NCBI RefSeq assembly: GCF_001269655.1
Contig: NZ_LHVE01000020.1
Span: 62,001 to 126,000, forward strand
Length of the DNA: 64,000 nucleotides
Reading direction: 5' to 3'
Source of the DNA: Pseudomonas thivervalensis
GTDB lineage: Bacteria > Pseudomonadota > Gammaproteobacteria > Pseudomonadales > Pseudomonadaceae
In this document: positions 8,301-17,219 of the stretch, piece by piece
How positions within the stretch are numbered: the first letter of the stretch is position 1
Layout of the letters: every line of letters starts with the position of its first letter
The notes under the pieces: model-generated
Database searches by the model: none
Seen by the model: the letters and a program-made list of their open reading frames with translations, nothing else
What the model was told of the DNA's origin: nothing
Program-made: the position numbers and the translations under genes

Positions 8301-9423
8301 AAAGCCCGCCGTCGGTTTGCCGCTGTGGCTGCTGGCCGAACTGACCTATCGGTGCCCGCTGCAATGCCCGTACTGCTCCAATCCGCTGGACTTCGCCGAG
8401 CAGGGCAAGGAGCTGAGCACCGAGCAGTGGTTCAAGGTGTTTCGCGAAGCCCGGGAGATGGGCGCCGCGCAGCTGGGTTTTTCCGGAGGCGAGCCGTTGG
8501 TGCGCCAGGACTTGGCCGAATTGATCGGTGAGGCACGCAGGCTGGGTTTCTATACCAACCTGATCACCTCCGGCATCGGTCTGACCGAACAGAAAATCAG
8601 CGACTTCAAGAAGGCCGGCCTGGACCACATCCAGATCAGCTTCCAGGCCAGCGACGAGCAGGTGAACAACCTGCTGGCCGGCTCGAAGAAAGCCTTCGCG
8701 CAAAAACTGGAAATGGCCCGGGCGGTGAAGGCCCACGGTTATCCGATGGTGCTGAACTTCGTGACCCATCGGCACAACATCGACAAAATCGACCGTATCA
8801 TCGAGCTGTGCATCGCCCTGGACGCAGACTTCGTCGAGCTTGCCACCTGCCAGTTCTACGGCTGGGCGCAGCTCAACCGCGTCGGCCTGCTGCCCACCCG
8901 GGAGCAACTGGTACGCGCCGAGCGTGTCACCAACGAGTACCGCGCCAAGCTGGAAGCCGAAGGTAATCCGTGCAAGTTGATCTTTGTCACGCCGGACTAC
9001 TATGAAGAGCGTCCCAAGGGCTGCATGAACGGCTGGGGCAGCATTTTCCTCACCGTCACGCCGGACGGCACGGCATTGCCCTGTCACGGCGCCCGACAGC
9101 TGCCGGTGCAATTTCCCAACGTGCGCGACCACAGCATGCAGCACATCTGGTACGACTCGTTCGGTTTCAATCGCTTTCGCGGTTATGACTGGATGCCCGA
9201 ACCGTGTCGCTCCTGCGATGAAAAGGAAAAGGACTTCGGCGGCTGTCGCTGCCAGGCGTTCATGCTTACCGGCGATGCCAGCAATGCCGACCCGGTGTGC
9301 AGCAAGTCCGAACATCACGGGGTGATTCTCAAGGCGCGTGAAGACGCCGAGCACGCCACGCAAACCATTGAACAATTGGCCTTTCGCAATGAACGAAACT
9401 CGCGCCTCATCGCTAAAGGCTGA
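8272..9423 (+). CDS. pqqE: PqqE, radical SAM PqqA cross-linking enzyme
   Basis: The 383-residue enzyme forms the Glu-Tyr carbon-carbon bond in PqqA. The radical SAM cluster motif is Cys28, Cys32, Cys35 (YRCPLQCPYC), and the C-terminal SPASM region carries further cysteines (CHGARQLP, CRSCDEKEKDFGGCRCQ). I chose GTG 8272 because GGAGG at 8261-8265 is ideally spaced and the protein then begins as known PqqE proteins do. ATG 8170 would add a long shadow of pqqD. Confidence 0.94.
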   Translation: MQSTGSHLPEKPAVGLPLWLLAELTYRCPLQCPYCSNPLDFAEQGKELSTEQWFKVFREAREMGAAQLGFSGGEPLVRQDLAELIGEARRLGFYTNLITSGIGLTEQKISDFKKAGLDHIQISFQASDEQVNNLLAGSKKAFAQKLEMARAVKAHGYPMVLNFVTHRHNIDKIDRIIELCIALDADFVELATCQFYGWAQLNRVGLLPTREQLVRAERVTNEYRAKLEAEGNPCKLIFVTPDYYEERPKGCMNGWGSIFLTVTPDGTALPCHGARQLPVQFPNVRDHSMQHIWYDSFGFNRFRGYDWMPEPCRSCDEKEKDFGGCRCQAFMLTGDASNADPVCSKSEHHGVILKAREDAEHATQTIEQLAFRNERNSRLIAKG

Positions 9424-11218
9424 GCCTTTCAGCGCCACCCGGGCCGTTGCCGCCGGCACCGATTTCGCCGAACTGCAGGTCGGGCCTCTGGGTTTGTTCT
9501 GGAATGAGTACCGCCCCGCGGATGGCGCCTGCCGGATCTGGCATTGGCAAGACGCCAAGGCTCGCTGTCTGACGCCGGACGGTTTCAGCGCGCGCAGCCG
9601 GGTCTATGAATACGGCGGCGGGTCGTTCTGCCTGAGCAGCGACGGCGTGCTGTTCATCAATGAGGCTGACCAGCAGCTATACCACCAATCGTTGAATGAC
9701 GGGCGTCCCGTGGCGCTGACCTCGGGTGAGTGCCGCTATGGTGACCTTGGTTTCGCCGAGGGCCAGGTGCTGGCCGTGGAAGAACAGGCCAACCAGCATC
9801 GCCTGGTGTCGATCGGGTTGGCCGATCAGCAACGGCATCTACTGGCCGAAGGCGCCGACTTCTATGCTTCCCCGACCTTGAGCCCGGACGGCCAGCGGCT
9901 CGCCTGGATTGAGTGGAGCCGTCCGCATCAACCCTGGACAGCGACGCGGTTGATGCTGGCCGAGCGCAATGCTTCGGGGTGGAGGGAGCCGCGCTGTGTG
10001 GCCGGCAACGGTGAGGAAGAGTCCATCCAGCAACCGCGCTTCGACGCGTCCGGTCGCCTTTACTGCCTGACTGATCGCGGTGGTTTTTGGCAGCCCTGGA
10101 GGGAGTCGGCCCAAGGCCTGGAACCGCTGCCCGCCGCCGCAGCCGATCACGCCCCGGCGCCGTGGCAACTGGGTGGCTGTACCTGGCTGCCGCTGGACGA
10201 ACACACCTACCTGGCGAGTTGGACCGAAGCAGGTTTCGGACGCCTGGGCCTGTGCCGCCGTGACGATGCCAGCGAGGACTTTACCGGCACCTATTCCCGC
10301 TTTCGCAGCCTGGCGCTGGATGAGCGGTTCATCTACGCCATTGCTGCCTCGCCGACCCATCCGTCGGCGGTCATCGCCATTGAGCGGCAGCGTCATGAAG
10401 TGGTGGTGCTGGCCGGCGGCGTCGCGCCGTTGCCCGTCGAACAGATCAGTCGTCCTCGAACCCTGCGCTATCCCTCCGGGTCAGGTGAGGCCCACGGGTT
10501 CTTCTACCCGGCCATGAATGCACAGGCGAAGCCGCCCTTGGTGGTGTTCATTCACGGCGGCCCCACCTCGGCTTGTTATCCCCTGTTCGATCCGCGTATC
10601 CAGTATTGGACCCAGCGCGGCTTTGCTGTTGCCGATCTCAATTACCGCGGCAGCAGTGGCTATGGCCGGGCCTATCGGCAGGCGTTGCATTTGAACTGGG
10701 GCGTGGTGGATGTCGAGGACGCCTGTGCGGTGGTCGCCTACCTGGATGGGCAAGGTCTGATCGATGGCCGTCATGCGTTCATTCGCGGTGGCAGTGCCGG
10801 TGGCTACACGACCCTCTGCGCGTTGGCGTTCCATGAGGTATTCCGTGCCGGCGCCAGCCTCTATGGCGTCAGCGATCCCGTCGCTCTCGGCCGGGCCACG
10901 CACAAGTTCGAAGGTGACTATCTGGACTGGTTGATCGGCGATCCGCAACAGGACGTCGAACGCTACCGCGCCCGCACCCCACTGCTGCACGCCGGGAACA
11001 TCCGCGTGCCGGTAATCTTTTTCCAGGGTGAATTGGACGCCGTGGTGGTGCCACAGCAAACCCGCGACATGGTCAGTGCTCTACAGGCCAACGGCGTTGC
11101 GGTCGAGGCGCACTACTATCCGGATGAGCGCCACGGTTTTCGCAAGGCTGCAAACCAGGCGCATGCGCTGGAGCATGAGTGGCTGTTCTATTGCAAGGTG
11201 ATGGATGGCAATCCGTAG
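9389..11218 (+). CDS. S9 prolyl-oligopeptidase-like peptidase at the end of the pqq operon
   Basis: A 609-residue serine peptidase: an N-terminal beta-propeller region, then an alpha/beta-hydrolase domain with the nucleophile Ser469 in GGSAGGYTT, an acid in GELDAVV and His in DERHGF. The start ATG 9389 overlaps pqqE by 35 nt. Pseudomonads commonly carry such a gene after pqqE; it has been called pqqM in some strains, but I give no symbol because its need in PQQ synthesis is not firmly established. It may trim PqqA-derived peptides. No intrinsic terminator follows, only an A-type REPIN 17 nt after the stop. Confidence 0.88.
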   Translation: MNETRASSLKAEPFSATRAVAAGTDFAELQVGPLGLFWNEYRPADGACRIWHWQDAKARCLTPDGFSARSRVYEYGGGSFCLSSDGVLFINEADQQLYHQSLNDGRPVALTSGECRYGDLGFAEGQVLAVEEQANQHRLVSIGLADQQRHLLAEGADFYASPTLSPDGQRLAWIEWSRPHQPWTATRLMLAERNASGWREPRCVAGNGEEESIQQPRFDASGRLYCLTDRGGFWQPWRESAQGLEPLPAAAADHAPAPWQLGGCTWLPLDEHTYLASWTEAGFGRLGLCRRDDASEDFTGTYSRFRSLALDERFIYAIAASPTHPSAVIAIERQRHEVVVLAGGVAPLPVEQISRPRTLRYPSGSGEAHGFFYPAMNAQAKPPLVVFIHGGPTSACYPLFDPRIQYWTQRGFAVADLNYRGSSGYGRAYRQALHLNWGVVDVEDACAVVAYLDGQGLIDGRHAFIRGGSAGGYTTLCALAFHEVFRAGASLYGVSDPVALGRATHKFEGDYLDWLIGDPQQDVERYRARTPLLHAGNIRVPVIFFQGELDAVVVPQQTRDMVSALQANGVAVEAHYYPDERHGFRKAANQAHALEHEWLFYCKVMDGNP

Positions 11219-11235
11219 GCAGTGGGAATACCACT

Positions 11236-11330
11236 CGTGGCGAGGGAGCTTGCTCCCGCTCGATTGCGCAGCAATCGCAAAAGCTTGGGGCCGCTCCGCG
11301 ACCCAGCGGGAGCAAGCTCCCTCGCCACAG
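11236..11330. repeat. A-type REPIN after the pqq operon
   Basis: Left arm GTGGCGAGGGAGCTTGCTCC, right arm its reverse complement, with a partly palindromic centre (GCGCAGCAATCGC and GGCCGCTCCGCGACC). Other A copies are at 13763, 17220, 28165, 31230, 41750, 45733 and 51133, and A arms also enclose the composite elements at 48600, 54562 and 61623. Confidence 0.9.
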
Positions 11331-11351
11331 GTACGACCTAACAACAGTAGG

Positions 11352-11510
11352 TCAGCGCTTGGCGATGATGTACACCGCGTGCACGATGCCAGGAATGTAA
11401 CCCAACAGTGTCAGCAGGATATTCAGCCAGAACGCCCCGCCGAAACCGACTTGCAGGAACACCCCCAGCGGCGGCAGCAGGATAGCGATGATGATGCGAA
11501 TGAAATCCAT
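11352..11510 (-). CDS. PMP3/YqaE-family small membrane protein
   Basis: A 52-residue, strongly hydrophobic peptide starting MDFIRIIIAILLPPLGVF and ending VYIIAKR, with two transmembrane segments and the family motif LLPPLGVFLQVGFG. The start is CAT 11508-11510 on the minus strand, with GGAG upstream. PMP3 proteins affect membrane potential and salt tolerance in yeast; bacterial roles are poorly known. It lies downstream of rsmX, whose terminator separates them, so it should have its own promoter in 11511-11624. Confidence 0.9.
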   Translation of the reverse strand: MDFIRIIIAILLPPLGVFLQVGFGGAFWLNILLTLLGYIPGIVHAVYIIAKR

Positions 11511-11624
11511 GGATGACTCCCTGATCGACGAATGGCCAAATTGCCCTATAGCTCATTGACCCCAGGCTACTCGTCAGGGTTCAGTGCGACGCGGCACGCG
11601 CCTGCAGGAACAAAAAACGCAGGC

Positions 11625-11750
11625 AAAAGAAAACCCCGCCGAAGCGGGGCTTTGCAGACTGTTTCCCTGACATCCATTTCACTCCGCCGTCCTGGCAGAA
11701 TCCTACGTGTCCGTGTTGTTACTTTTGCGCGTCCTGCGCTACGTCCATGG
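11625..11750 (-). ncRNA. rsmX: RsmX-type small RNA (RsmA/RsmE-sequestering)
   Basis: Read on the minus strand, about 120 nt contain eight GGA words (ATGGACG, CAGGACG, ACGGACA, TAGGATT, CAGGACG, GCGGAGT, ATGGATG, AGGGAAA), several in small hairpins such as GCGCAGGACGCGC. The RNA ends in a perfect terminator, CCCCGCTTCGGCGGGG at 11649-11634 followed by TTTTCTTTT. A -10 like CTAATCT is at 11762-11756, putting the start near 11750. A full GacA box lies about 65 nt upstream. In the Gac/Rsm pathway such RNAs titrate RsmA/RsmE and free secondary-metabolite and biofilm messages. RsmX is typical of the P. fluorescens group. No coding potential was seen. Confidence 0.83.
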
Positions 11751-11806
11751 AAGCTAGATTAGCCCTGGATCCAATTCGACGATAGAGGGAAAACGCCAGC
11801 ACGCTG

Positions 11807-11824
11807 TGTAAGCGAATGCTTACA
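11807..11824 (-). promoter_or_regulatory. GacA upstream activating sequence of rsmX
   Basis: TGTAAG-CGAATG-CTTACA matches the GacA box consensus TGTAAG-N6-CTTACA exactly. The palindrome extends to 13-bp arms (11801-11813 and 11818-11830). It lies 14 nt beyond the stop of the acyl-CoA dehydrogenase gene and, as a hairpin, may also help end that transcript. Confidence 0.88.
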
Positions 11825-11837
11825 CAGCGTCAGCCTT

Positions 11838-13616
11838 TCAGAATTGCCCGGCTTCCAGCAGGAACAGCGACTCGCTGCCCGCCCTGACCGAAGCGCTCAA
11901 GGAATGAATACGCGGCAGCAGGCGAGCGAAATAGAACCGCGCCGTGCCCAGTTTGCTCGCGTAGAAATCGTCCTGGTTTTCCTTGCCCAAGGCCGCCCTG
12001 GCCATCAGTGCCCACATGTAGGCATAGGCGGTGTAGCCGAACGCCTGGAGGTACTCCACCGACGCTGCGCCGATTTCGTTCGGGTTGCTCTTCGCCCGAT
12101 CCAGCAGCCAGTCGGTCAATTCGTCCAGCGTGTCGACTGCACTGTTCAACGGTTTGATGAACTCTTCCAGGTCGCCGCTCGCGGTGGCGGTGAAATGGCG
12201 AATCTCATCGGCGAACAAGCGGTAGAACGCACCGCCGCTGCCGACGATCTTGCGCCCCACCAGGTCCAGTGCCTGGATACCGTTGGTGCCTTCGTAGATC
12301 TGGGTGATGCGCACGTCACGCACCAGTTGCTCTTGGCCCCATTCGCGAATGTAACCATGGCCGCCGAACACTTGTTGGCCATGGACGGTGGTTTCCAGGC
12401 CCAGGTCGGTCAGGAAGGCCTTGGCCACCGGGGTCAGCAACGCCACCAAGTCTTCGGCGCGCTTGCGGGTAACCGGGTCTTCGCTGAACTTGGCGGTGTC
12501 CAGTTGCATCGCCACGTAGGTGGAAAACGCCCGGCCCCCCTCGTTCGAGGCCTTCATGGTCAGCAGCATCCGGCGCACGTCGGGGTGGACGATGATTGGA
12601 TCAGCGACCTTGTCCTTGTTCTGCGCACCGGTTGGCGAGCGGCTTTGCAGACGATCACGGGCATATTCGACGGCGTTCTGGTAGGAGCGCTCACCCGTGG
12701 CCAGGCCCTGGATGCCAACCCCAAGGCGCTCGTAGTTCATCATGGTGAACATCGCCGCCAGGCCTTTGTTCGGCTCACCCACCAGGTAACCCACGGCGTC
12801 GTCGAAGTTCATCACGCAGGTGGCGGATGCCTGGATGCCCATTTTGTGTTCGATCGATCCGCAATTGGCCGCGTTGCGCGCGCCCAGGCTGCCGTCGGCA
12901 TTGACCATGAACTTGGGCACCAGGAACAGCGAGATGCCCTTGGGGCCTGTTGGCGCGTCCGGCAGTTTCGCCAGCACCAGGTGAATGATGTTCTCGGTGA
13001 GGTCGTGCTCGCCGCCGGTGATGAAAATCTTCGTGCCACTGACCTTGTAGGAACCGTCGGCCTGGGGTTCGGCCTTGGTGCGGATAATCCCCAGGTCTGT
13101 ACCGGCGTGGGGCTCGGTCAGGCACATGGAACCGGCCCAGATGCCGGCGTACATGTTCGGCAGGTACGCCGCCTTCAGTTCTTCGCTGGCATGGGCGTTG
13201 ATCGACAGGCAGGCACCGGCGGTCAGCATCGGGTACAAGCCGAAGGACAGGCTGGCGGAATTGACCATCTCCTCGACCTGGGCCGAAACGGCCTTGGGCA
13301 TGCCCATGCCGCCGTACGCCGGATCACCGCCGACACCGACCCAACCGCCTTCAGCGTAAGTCTTGTAGGCCTGTGGGAAACCTGCTGGCGTGGTGACGGC
13401 ACCGTCGGCCCAGTGGCAACCTTCTTCGTCAGCGGAGCGACTGAGGGGGGCGATGCTTTTGCTGGTGACTTTGCCGGCTTCTTCAAGGATCGCTTCGACC
13501 GTTTCAGCGTCCACGGTGTCGGCCAACACCGGCAATTGGGCCCAAAGTTTGGCGACCTCGAACACTTCATTGAGGACGAAGCGCATATCGCGCAGGGGCG
13601 CTTTGTAGTCAGCCAT
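11838..13616 (-). CDS. Acyl-CoA dehydrogenase (long form), paralogue 1
   Basis: The 592-residue flavoprotein has an N-terminal extension typical of the long subfamily (MADYKAPLRDMRF), the FAD-binding middle domain (MCLTEPHAGTDLG, KIFITGGEHD) and the catalytic-base region IYEGTNGIQALDLVGRK. It should introduce the trans-2 double bond in beta-oxidation. From memory it corresponds to the third of the PA0506-PA0508 set. An upstream in-frame start at 13712 lacks family similarity, so ATG 13616 is used. The chain length it prefers cannot be read from sequence. Confidence 0.9.
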   Translation of the reverse strand: MADYKAPLRDMRFVLNEVFEVAKLWAQLPVLADTVDAETVEAILEEAGKVTSKSIAPLSRSADEEGCHWADGAVTTPAGFPQAYKTYAEGGWVGVGGDPAYGGMGMPKAVSAQVEEMVNSASLSFGLYPMLTAGACLSINAHASEELKAAYLPNMYAGIWAGSMCLTEPHAGTDLGIIRTKAEPQADGSYKVSGTKIFITGGEHDLTENIIHLVLAKLPDAPTGPKGISLFLVPKFMVNADGSLGARNAANCGSIEHKMGIQASATCVMNFDDAVGYLVGEPNKGLAAMFTMMNYERLGVGIQGLATGERSYQNAVEYARDRLQSRSPTGAQNKDKVADPIIVHPDVRRMLLTMKASNEGGRAFSTYVAMQLDTAKFSEDPVTRKRAEDLVALLTPVAKAFLTDLGLETTVHGQQVFGGHGYIREWGQEQLVRDVRITQIYEGTNGIQALDLVGRKIVGSGGAFYRLFADEIRHFTATASGDLEEFIKPLNSAVDTLDELTDWLLDRAKSNPNEIGAASVEYLQAFGYTAYAYMWALMARAALGKENQDDFYASKLGTARFYFARLLPRIHSLSASVRAGSESLFLLEAGQF

Positions 13617-13762
13617 GGCAAACCTCGCAGGATCTAAACAGTTGGTTCGTAAAAGTCGGTTTTCGCAGTGACCTGAGTGTACCCCAACAACTTTTGCGAC
13701 ACATAGGGTCAACCCATGACTGTTTTGTTATTTTTAGTCACAGCAAGGCTTGGACATTTATC

Positions 13763-13855
13763 GTGGCGAGGGAGCTCGCTCCCGCTCGATTGCGCAGCAA
13801 TCGCAAAAGCTTGGGGTCGCTCCGCGACCCAGCGGGAGCAAGCTCCCTCGCCACA
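13763..13855. repeat. A-type REPIN between acyl-CoA dehydrogenase genes
   Basis: GTGGCGAGGGAGCTCGCTCC on the left (one base different from the usual GAGCTTGCTCC) faces GGAGCAAGCTCCCTCGCCAC on the right, with the central GCGCAGCAATCGC and GGTCGCTCCGCGACC. Confidence 0.88.
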
Positions 13856-13872
13856 GAGAAATATTTCAGCCA

Positions 13873-15669
13873 TCAAAGGGCAAACAACTCCGCCGGCAGT
13901 TTCATCAGGCAATCGCTCCCGGCCTCGATGGCAGCCCGATGGGCGGTCGTGCGCGGCAACAGGCGCTTGAAGTAAAACTCACAGGTCGCCAGCTTGCCAC
14001 GGCAGAAATCCCCATCACCCTGGCCACTGTCGAGTTGTGCCTGGGCCACCAAGGCCATGCGCAACCACAGGTAAGCCAGGATGATGTAGCCGCTGTACAT
14101 CAGGTAGTCCACCGAGGCGGCGCCCACTTCATCCGGATTCTTCATGGCAGCCATGCCGACCCGGGTGGTCAGTTCGCCCCATTGCTGGTTGAGCCCGTCG
14201 AGTTGCGCAACGTAATCCTTGAGCTGCGGATGCCCCGCGTTGGCAGCGCAGAACTTGTGGAGGATTTTGGTGAAGCCACGCAGCAGCTTGCCCTGGCTGC
14301 CCAGCACCTTGCGCCCCAGCAGATCCAGGGCCTGGATGCCGTTGGTGCCCTCGTAGATCGGCGCAATGCGGCAATCGCGCACCAACTGCTCCATGCCCCA
14401 CTCGCGAATGAAGCCATGGCCGCCAAACACTTGCATGCCGTGGTTGGTCACCTCCAGTCCGGTGTCGGTCATGAAGGCCTTGCAGATCGGGGTGAGGAAC
14501 GCCAGCAGGTCCTCGGCCTCCTGGCGGGCGGTCTCGTCCGGGCTCAGGTGCGCGGTGTCCAGCAGTTGCGCGGTGAAATAGGTCAACGCCCGGTTGCCTT
14601 CATTGAAGGCCTTCATGGTCAGCAACATCCTGCGCACATCGGGATGGACAATGATCGGGTCAGCGACTTTTTCCGGCGCCTTGGGGCCGGTCAGCGCGCG
14701 CATCTGCAAACGGTCGTTGGCGTATTTGATCGCGCCCTGGAAGCTTGCCTCCCCCAGGCACAAGCCCTGCATGCCGGTGCCGAGCCGGGCGTGGTTCATC
14801 ATGGTGAACATGCAGTTGAGGCCCTTGTTCGGCTCGCCGATCAGGAAACCCTTGGCCCCGTCGAAATTCAGCACGCAAGTGGCCGAAGCCTTGATGCCCA
14901 TCTTGTGTTCGATCGAGCCACAGGAAACGCCATTGCGCGTCCCTGCCTCCCCCCTGGCGTCGGGCAGGAACTTGGGCACGATGAACAGCGAGATGCCTTT
15001 GGTCCCGGCGGGAGCGTCCGGCAGCTTGGCCAGCACCAGGTGGATGATGTTATCGCTCATGTCGTGTTCGCCGGCGGAAATGAATATCTTGCTGCCGGAG
15101 ATCGCGTAGCTGCCGTCGGCCTGGGGCGCGGCGCGGGTCTTGATGATGCCCAGGTCGGTGCCGCAGTGGGCCTCGGTCAGGCACATGGTGCCGGTCCACT
15201 GGCCGGCGGTGAGTTTGCTCAGGTAGGTCTGTTTCTGTTCTGCCGTGCCGTGGGCGTGAATCGCCGACATGGCGCCGTGAGTCAGGCCTGGGTACATGCC
15301 CCAGGACGTGTTGCTGGAGCCGATCATCTCGCTGATGACCAGGCCCAGGGAACTGGGCAGGCCCTGGCCGCCATACGCCGGGTCAGCCGCCAGCCCATGC
15401 CAGCCGCCCTCCACGTACTGTGCGAAAGCCTGCTTGAAGCCTGTAGGCGTGGTGACTACGCCATTGTCGAAATGGCACCCTTCTTCGTCACCGGAACGAT
15501 TGAGCGGCGCCAGCACGTTCTCGCAGAACCTGGCACCTTCCTCAAGGATCGCGCGGACCATGTCCGGGCTGGCATCGCTGGCACCCAGCTCGGCATAACG
15601 GCCATGGAAATCGAAGACGTGATCGATCAGAAAGCGCATGTCGCGCAGAGGGGCTTTGTACTCGGGCAT
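13873..15669 (-). CDS. Acyl-CoA dehydrogenase (long form), paralogue 2
   Basis: A 598-residue paralogue of its neighbours, starting MPEYKAPLRDMRFLIDHVF. It keeps MCLTEAHCGTDLGIIKTRA, SGSKIFISAGEHDM and the catalytic IYEGTNGIQALDLLGRK. The C-terminal quarter carries the extra helical domain of the roughly 600-residue dehydrogenases. It is separated by a REPIN from paralogue 1 and by a GGDEF gene from paralogue 3, so the three probably have separate promoters. The fatty acyl-CoA range is unknown. Confidence 0.9.
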   Translation of the reverse strand: MPEYKAPLRDMRFLIDHVFDFHGRYAELGASDASPDMVRAILEEGARFCENVLAPLNRSGDEEGCHFDNGVVTTPTGFKQAFAQYVEGGWHGLAADPAYGGQGLPSSLGLVISEMIGSSNTSWGMYPGLTHGAMSAIHAHGTAEQKQTYLSKLTAGQWTGTMCLTEAHCGTDLGIIKTRAAPQADGSYAISGSKIFISAGEHDMSDNIIHLVLAKLPDAPAGTKGISLFIVPKFLPDARGEAGTRNGVSCGSIEHKMGIKASATCVLNFDGAKGFLIGEPNKGLNCMFTMMNHARLGTGMQGLCLGEASFQGAIKYANDRLQMRALTGPKAPEKVADPIIVHPDVRRMLLTMKAFNEGNRALTYFTAQLLDTAHLSPDETARQEAEDLLAFLTPICKAFMTDTGLEVTNHGMQVFGGHGFIREWGMEQLVRDCRIAPIYEGTNGIQALDLLGRKVLGSQGKLLRGFTKILHKFCAANAGHPQLKDYVAQLDGLNQQWGELTTRVGMAAMKNPDEVGAASVDYLMYSGYIILAYLWLRMALVAQAQLDSGQGDGDFCRGKLATCEFYFKRLLPRTTAHRAAIEAGSDCLMKLPAELFAL

Positions 15670-15760
15670 GGTGGTTTTCTCCGGTAGCAGATCGTTTCAA
15701 CCTACTGCCGGCCACCCAGGCCCACAATCACAGTCCAGACGCTGAATGCGCCGTCATCAC

Positions 15761-17086
15761 TCAACCCGCGGCGGCTTCCATGCGCACCGCGCCACGACGG
15801 TTCTGGCCGAACGCGATCACACAGTTACGCCCCGCGCCCTTGGCGTTATACAGCGCCTGGTCGGCGGACTTGAGCACTTCTTCGGGCGTGCGCTGTTCGA
15901 GACGCTCCGCGACGCCGATGCTGACCGTTACCGATACACTGGACGCACCCGCGCCGGAGCGACGCTGGCGGCCTTGCTGATCGTCCTGGGGGCGGTTGTC
16001 GGGATTGCGCAGCTGGATGGCGTACGTCTCGATGGACTGGCGGATGACTTCCAGATGGGGCATGCACTCGTCGATGGTCTTGCCTGCGAACACCAAGGCA
16101 AATTCCTCGCCGCCGTAGCGATACGCCCTACCGCCACCGCCGATCTTCGACAACTTGCTGGCGACCAGGCGCAGCACCTGGTCGCCCACATCGTGGCCGT
16201 GGGTGTCGTTGAATTTCTTGAAATGGTCTACGTCGCTCATCGCCAACACATAGTTGCGCCCCAGGCGCTGCATGCGTTCGTTCAATGCCCGACGGCCCGG
16301 CAGGCCAGTAAGCTCGTCACGGAAGGCCATTTGATAAGCCTCGTGTGCGACCGCTGCGGCGATCATCAACATCACCTGGCTGCACATGATGTTCAGAGTG
16401 AACGGCAGGATGAAGGTCTTGGGCAGCATCCAGAACAACCCGAGCAACCCCACCAGTTGCGCCGCGTGCAATGGCCGGGGGTTGCGCCAATATTGCCAGG
16501 CCAACAGCAGGAACGCGGCGGCGAACATCGGGTAGGACAATTGGATCAGGCTCATCCAGGCGCCGTGCAAGGCGGGCCAGCGGATCTCCGAGAGCCACAA
16601 CAGCAAGGCCTGGGGAAAACTCTGCTCCAGGGCCAGTGCCACGCTGCCAAAGACCAGCAACACCGCGAACCGCGCCACCATGTCCTGGAACAGATGGGTG
16701 CGCTCCTGCCACGCCGCGAACAACCCGAACAGCAGCGGCAGCAACAGGCAGACGAGATGGAACACCACCGCGGCGTCTTCGCGCACCTTGCCGTTATCAC
16801 GGTAGAAGTCGGTCTGGGTGTCCAAGAGAAAATAGGCGATGTACACCGTGACCATCAGAAACAGTTCACGTTGACGTCGGTAGACCGCGCAATACGCCCC
16901 GCCCAGCAGCAACACCAGCGTCGGCAAAACGTTGAACAGCGAGGTGAAGAAAACGTTGAGATCCTTGACGTAGGCAGCCGCAAGCCCCGCCACCAACAAC
17001 AGCAATGACGGTAGGAAATGGCTCAGACGTACAGCGGAAGAACGCGGCAAGGGTAAAGCTCCGACCCGACTGATCAAAGATGGCAT
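15761..17086 (-). CDS. Membrane-bound GGDEF diguanylate cyclase
   Basis: The 441-residue protein has about eight hydrophobic segments over residues 20-250 (7TM-like sensor region), then a GGDEF domain starting at FRDELTGLPGRRALNERM. The active-site signature is intact (RYGGEEFALV), which predicts c-di-GMP synthesis. The RxxD inhibitory site expected five residues before GGEEF is absent (GGGG instead), so product inhibition through that site is unlikely. The loop after QLRNPDN is lengthened and basic. A CRP/Vfr-type palindrome lies 35 nt upstream of the start. What the membrane domain senses is unknown. Confidence 0.9.
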   Translation of the reverse strand: MPSLISRVGALPLPRSSAVRLSHFLPSLLLLVAGLAAAYVKDLNVFFTSLFNVLPTLVLLLGGAYCAVYRRQRELFLMVTVYIAYFLLDTQTDFYRDNGKVREDAAVVFHLVCLLLPLLFGLFAAWQERTHLFQDMVARFAVLLVFGSVALALEQSFPQALLLWLSEIRWPALHGAWMSLIQLSYPMFAAAFLLLAWQYWRNPRPLHAAQLVGLLGLFWMLPKTFILPFTLNIMCSQVMLMIAAAVAHEAYQMAFRDELTGLPGRRALNERMQRLGRNYVLAMSDVDHFKKFNDTHGHDVGDQVLRLVASKLSKIGGGGRAYRYGGEEFALVFAGKTIDECMPHLEVIRQSIETYAIQLRNPDNRPQDDQQGRQRRSGAGASSVSVTVSIGVAERLEQRTPEEVLKSADQALYNAKGAGRNCVIAFGQNRRGAVRMEAAAG

Positions 17087-17120
17087 TGTGCCTGCAACTG
17101 GAGCATTAAGGCACGCGAGA

Positions 17121-17136
17121 TGTGACAGATGTCACA
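17121..17136 (-). promoter_or_regulatory. CRP/Vfr-type binding site upstream of the GGDEF gene
   Basis: TGTGA-CAGATG-TCACA matches the CRP-family consensus TGTGA-N6-TCACA in all ten key bases and is a 16-bp palindrome apart from the central GA. Its position, 35 nt before the start codon, could allow activation or repression depending on the unmapped transcription start. Confidence 0.6.
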
Positions 17137-17219
17137 CTGCCATCGCTGTAACGGCAGAGGGGACGGTTTTCTTAGGGTTGGGTTGGATGAATATTGTTTC
17201 AGGATCACCGCGCCCCTCC

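Noticed and set aside
13750..15687. 645-codon plus-strand frame opposite acyl-CoA dehydrogenase paralogue 2
   Set aside because: It reads through a REPIN and mirrors the dehydrogenase; its His/Gln/Val-rich composition is typical of an antisense shadow.
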